Source: Dipteris shenzhenensis (taxonomy: Eukaryota > Polypodiophyta > Polypodiopsida > Gleicheniales). Taken from it: a DNA stretch of 64,000 nt. The position numbers and the translations under genes are program-made. The notes beneath the pieces were generated by a model. It was not told where the DNA came from and did not search any database. It was given only the letters and a program-made list of their open reading frames with translations. The DNA is taken from the NCBI GenBank assembly GCA_047967505.1, contig CM106539.1; one strand, written 5' to 3'. Numbering within the stretch: the first letter of the stretch is position 1; every line of letters starts with the position of its first letter. Shown here in pieces: positions 61,250 to 64,000 of the stretch.

Positions 61250-61726
61250 TTCTCGTGCCAAGAAATCAGCAACTATATTTTGAGCTCGAGGGATATGCTA
61301 AATTTTTACCTCTTCAAATTGTTGTCACAGTTCCAATGCTTGTTGATGTCATAGAACCAAGCCTTTGCTCCGCACCTTCCACGTTCCACTAACTTGTTCA
61401 CACACTAGTTGAGAATCTCCTTGCACCTCAAGTTGCTTGATGCGATGCTCTTGTGCCTTTTGTAGCCCAAAAATGAGTGCCGAGTACTCAGCTTGGTTGC
61501 ATGTACTTGCAGGTGTAGAGTTGCTATAACAATACTCCTCACCACCCATTGAAGTGAGCTTCACACCCATGCCAACCACCTTGGTTGAAGGTTTGTAAGC
61601 TCCATCAAATTGAAGGATCCAAGATGTCATCACACCAAGACTAAAATCCAGACATCCCAAGTTTCTCGGTAGTCCAAGATAGGTAGAAGGAGAGGGTGGG
61701 GAGAATTCAATACTTGAGCCAAACAT
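61250..61726 (-). pseudogene. RNase H-like fragment
   Basis: ILQFDGAYKPSTKVVGMGV, then CNQAEYSALIFGLQKA, GDSQLVCEQVSGTWKV and, after stops, IPRAQNIVADFLAREA match the order of RNase HI motifs (D, E, D and the C-terminal N-AD-LA box). Such domains occur as a second RNase H in some Ty3/gypsy lineages and as isolated plant genes. Here a stop near 61349 and the neighbouring decayed retroelements suggest a fragment. Confidence 0.7.
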
Positions 61727-61939
61727 TCAGCACCAAATAAAATGGCAATCCTTTGTTGATAGTTTATCTTTAGACCAAAAAGAATTACAACTTGAAGCTC
61801 AAAATGAGGCACAAAGGGTTGATTAGGTACAAATGGATTCCTTGGTCGAAACATTACCAACCATAGCCAAGGCCTAGAAACCTTTGTAGTGAGATTGAGA
61901 ATAAACCATTCAAGATGAGCTTATCCACAGGAATTAATA

Positions 61940-62770
61940 AGTAGATGTGCCAAATCCCCCCCCAAGCTTGGGGAGCATACCACCCTTTGAAGAAGGACAC
62001 CCTTTTAACCGGCATGCCACAAAGAAGTACTTGGCTACTTAGTTATTGCCACAAAGACATACTTGGCTACTCAATTATCACAACAACACCCCTGATACAT
62101 GTAAGGGATACAATGTCCCACACTTGGCACCTCTTGCCAAAACCATAGAGCCCTTCTGTATTTTCCAACTCTGAAAGCCAAAGGTGGTTTGAAAACCAAC
62201 ATCATCTAGCTGATCTAGTGAAATGAGATCTTGGTCAGCTTAGGAACATGCCTCACATTTTTCAAAACAAATGCATACCCATTTGCAAAAGAAAACTTTA
62301 TGTCACTTGCTTCCACTATGTCACATGCATAGTTATTTCCAAGATGCACACAACCTGTCTTTCCACTAAGTGGAGAACCATTCCATATGATGCCAGAGAC
62401 TTACAAAACCATCAATAAGCTTCCATAATGTTCAAATACCACCTGGAGTAGCTCAAACAAGCAGCCATTTGCTTTTGCAAAGCTACAAATGCCACATACA
62501 TAGTTGTATGGATGCAAAATGACCTCTCAAGCTGAGCTAGACTACCCACAAGAATCAAATAGACCACCCGGGATCTGATACTAGTTGAAAGTGCTCTCAA
62601 CAGAAGCGAAATGGAAGGGGGTGAGAGAGAGGGAGAGCCATACAACTTTTGGTGGGTGCATGATACCCTAATCTTTTATGTCATCCATATATATATGTGT
62701 TTGAGTATTGTACATTACCGGGGTTAAGGCACAGTGGCCTTTAACCCCCAAATCTTCCCCAATTCTCCCC
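61940..62770 (-). pseudogene. copia-3 remnant: protease/pre-integrase, PBS-like site and LTR edge
   Basis: On the minus strand about 62350-62180 encodes CDIVEASDIKFSFANGYAF and VRHVPKLTK, the typical copia protease-to-pre-integrase linker. Nearer 62100, a KEGSMVLARG-like stretch fits GAG-pre-integrase. The minus strand at about 62572-62587 reads AGTATCAGATCCCGG, resembling the copia primer site, with LTR-like sequence beyond it. Heavily decayed. Confidence 0.55.
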
Positions 62771-62779
62771 AAGCAATTC

Positions 62780-63260
62780 CTAAATGGAATTCTCATGTAG
62801 GCACTTGCATGACCACATGGCTTTTATTCTGTGCATCTGGATATTCTGACAACAAGAACCAAAAACGTGCAAAGGCATAAACCAAGACAACCTTACCCAT
62901 TTAGAACCAATTCTAAACTTCATGGCCATGCCCACATTCTTTGCAATCTTATCCTTATATGATTGCATTGTTCTTATGTCCATCATGCTGTAATCCATGT
63001 CTTCAAGATATTGTGGTGGTGCAATGCATTGAAGATGGCCATAGCCTACTAATCACGTCCTTGGACTATTGTACTTGGCACTATACCAATAGATATTTCT
63101 CTATTTCAAAGCAGAGGACTTCTCTCCAGCATGCATTTGCCTTCCTAGATCCTCATGAATGGCAGTAAACTTACCTAAGAAGCACTTGACTGGTTCCCAC
63201 TCCTCAAAGTTTGAAGGAAATACATCTACTATGCACAAGTGCTATTTTAAAATGCAATTC
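62780..63260 (-). repeat. Unclassified dispersed coding-like repeat, copy B
   Basis: Colinear in reverse orientation with 15340-15830. The minus-strand frame 62998-62780 (MDYSMMDIRTMQSYKDKI...) is open for 72 codons, and upstream blocks match too. I do not recognise a domain. Confidence 0.6.
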
Positions 63261-64000
63261 CAAACTAACTCATTACACTGAGAAAACTTGCACAAAATTC
63301 ACTCACACATTTGTAATATTAAAAGAAGTGTTTTTGGGCCTTGCAAAGGGACCTATGGAACTTTGCCTAATCCTAGATGACCTTGGCAACTTGTAGCTAC
63401 CTCCCTCATAGCCATGAAGGCATTATGTGTCTTGTTTGGCACCATCCCTTCTTGCTCGTCAACCTAGTGGCTTGTAGATGGTCTAGATTTCATGATGCTT
63501 TAGTGATACAAATGAACTTTTTGTCCTTTTTTAACATCTGAATCATGAAATGGTTTTGCCAAATATAATTGATCGATTGTCAAGTTCTTAGCTTTGTTGA
63601 TAAAATGTATTGTTACAAATGAAAGAAAGAGAGAAAAGAGTGCTTGAAATAGGTTCATCATCTCTAAGGTGCTTGAATATTTATGTGGATGATTCATTTG
63701 GGACACTTGATAGAGTCTAGTGGACAAATTTATTGCATGCAATGAAGGTGTGTAACTAGAAGGCTTTTTAGTGGATTTCCTTGGGAAACTCAAGTTCAAG
63801 TTATTACTCTAGTGCATCTCTGTCTGGGCTTGAATGCTATAAAAAGGGGCTCTCTCCACTATTTGGAGCAAAGCTGCAAAGTTGGGTTGTGTTCAAAAGG
63901 TCTTGCCTTTCCTCATGTCCTGACCTTTGCCTTTTTAAATGGGTGGTTTATTCATCTCAATTTGGTTCTGATTGTAGTCTCCTTCCTTTTTGTCTTTGTC
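63261..64000. other. No recognised feature
   Basis: AT-rich sequence with short open frames only. The part up to about 63450 may continue the dispersed repeat copy B, since fragments resemble 15180-15340. Confidence 0.4.

Overview
The window reads as nuclear DNA of a land plant. It holds a nine-exon HAK/KUP-type potassium transporter gene with canonical GT-AG introns, surrounded by decayed plant-type Ty1/copia, Ty3/gypsy and hAT sequences and many microsatellites. I cannot fix the lineage from the sequence; long repeat-filled introns and dense nested elements suit a large vascular-plant genome (for example a fern or gymnosperm), but that is a guess.

Layout. 0.5-1.4 kb: minus-strand hAT transposase remnant. 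3.5-11.6 kb: intact HAK/KUP gene (797 codons), whose last-exon end is tandemly duplicated out to 12.2 kb. 12.3-23.0 kb: AT-rich sequence with short tandem repeats and one copy of an unclassified dispersed coding-like repeat. 23.0-28.5 kb: complete but degenerate copia element (copia-1) with LTRs, PBS, PPT and a TTTTC target duplication. 28.5-33.0 and 53.8-54.3 kb: pieces of an older gypsy element (gypsy-1). It is split by a second complete copia element (copia-2, 32.99-53.79 kb, GACCA target duplication). 55.8-60.7 kb: a second degenerate gypsy element. 61.2-63.3 kb: RNase H, copia-3 and dispersed-repeat fragments.

The main discovery lies inside copia-2. Its integrase reading frame is interrupted by a precise 12.9-kb insertion (35177-48086). 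A 12-bp direct repeat (TCAACCATGATG) flanks it, and its ends carry inverted GCGAGCG-type repeats. Removing the insertion with one repeat copy makes the copia frame continuous again. The element carries two divergently transcribed genes. On the right (+) is a Mutator-like transposase with a WRKY/GCM1-like zinc finger, a DDE-type core and a SWIM zinc finger, broken by what looks like one missing G. On the left (-) is an intact nine-exon, 942-codon gene. Its product couples a ParB-like domain (GNHR motif) to a C-terminal amino-methyltransferase-like domain in the IV-X-I (beta-class) order.

Between the two 5' ends lie five related palindromic hairpins centred on GCGCGTTAACGCGC-like sequence, and a GC-rich stretch that appears to include a captured host-gene fragment (CSC1/OSCA-like). 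This looks like a large DNA transposon that carries its own ParB-methyltransferase and a cluster of possible binding sites. The architecture is seen in the sequence; the domain names are my recognition from motifs; any functional link is inference.
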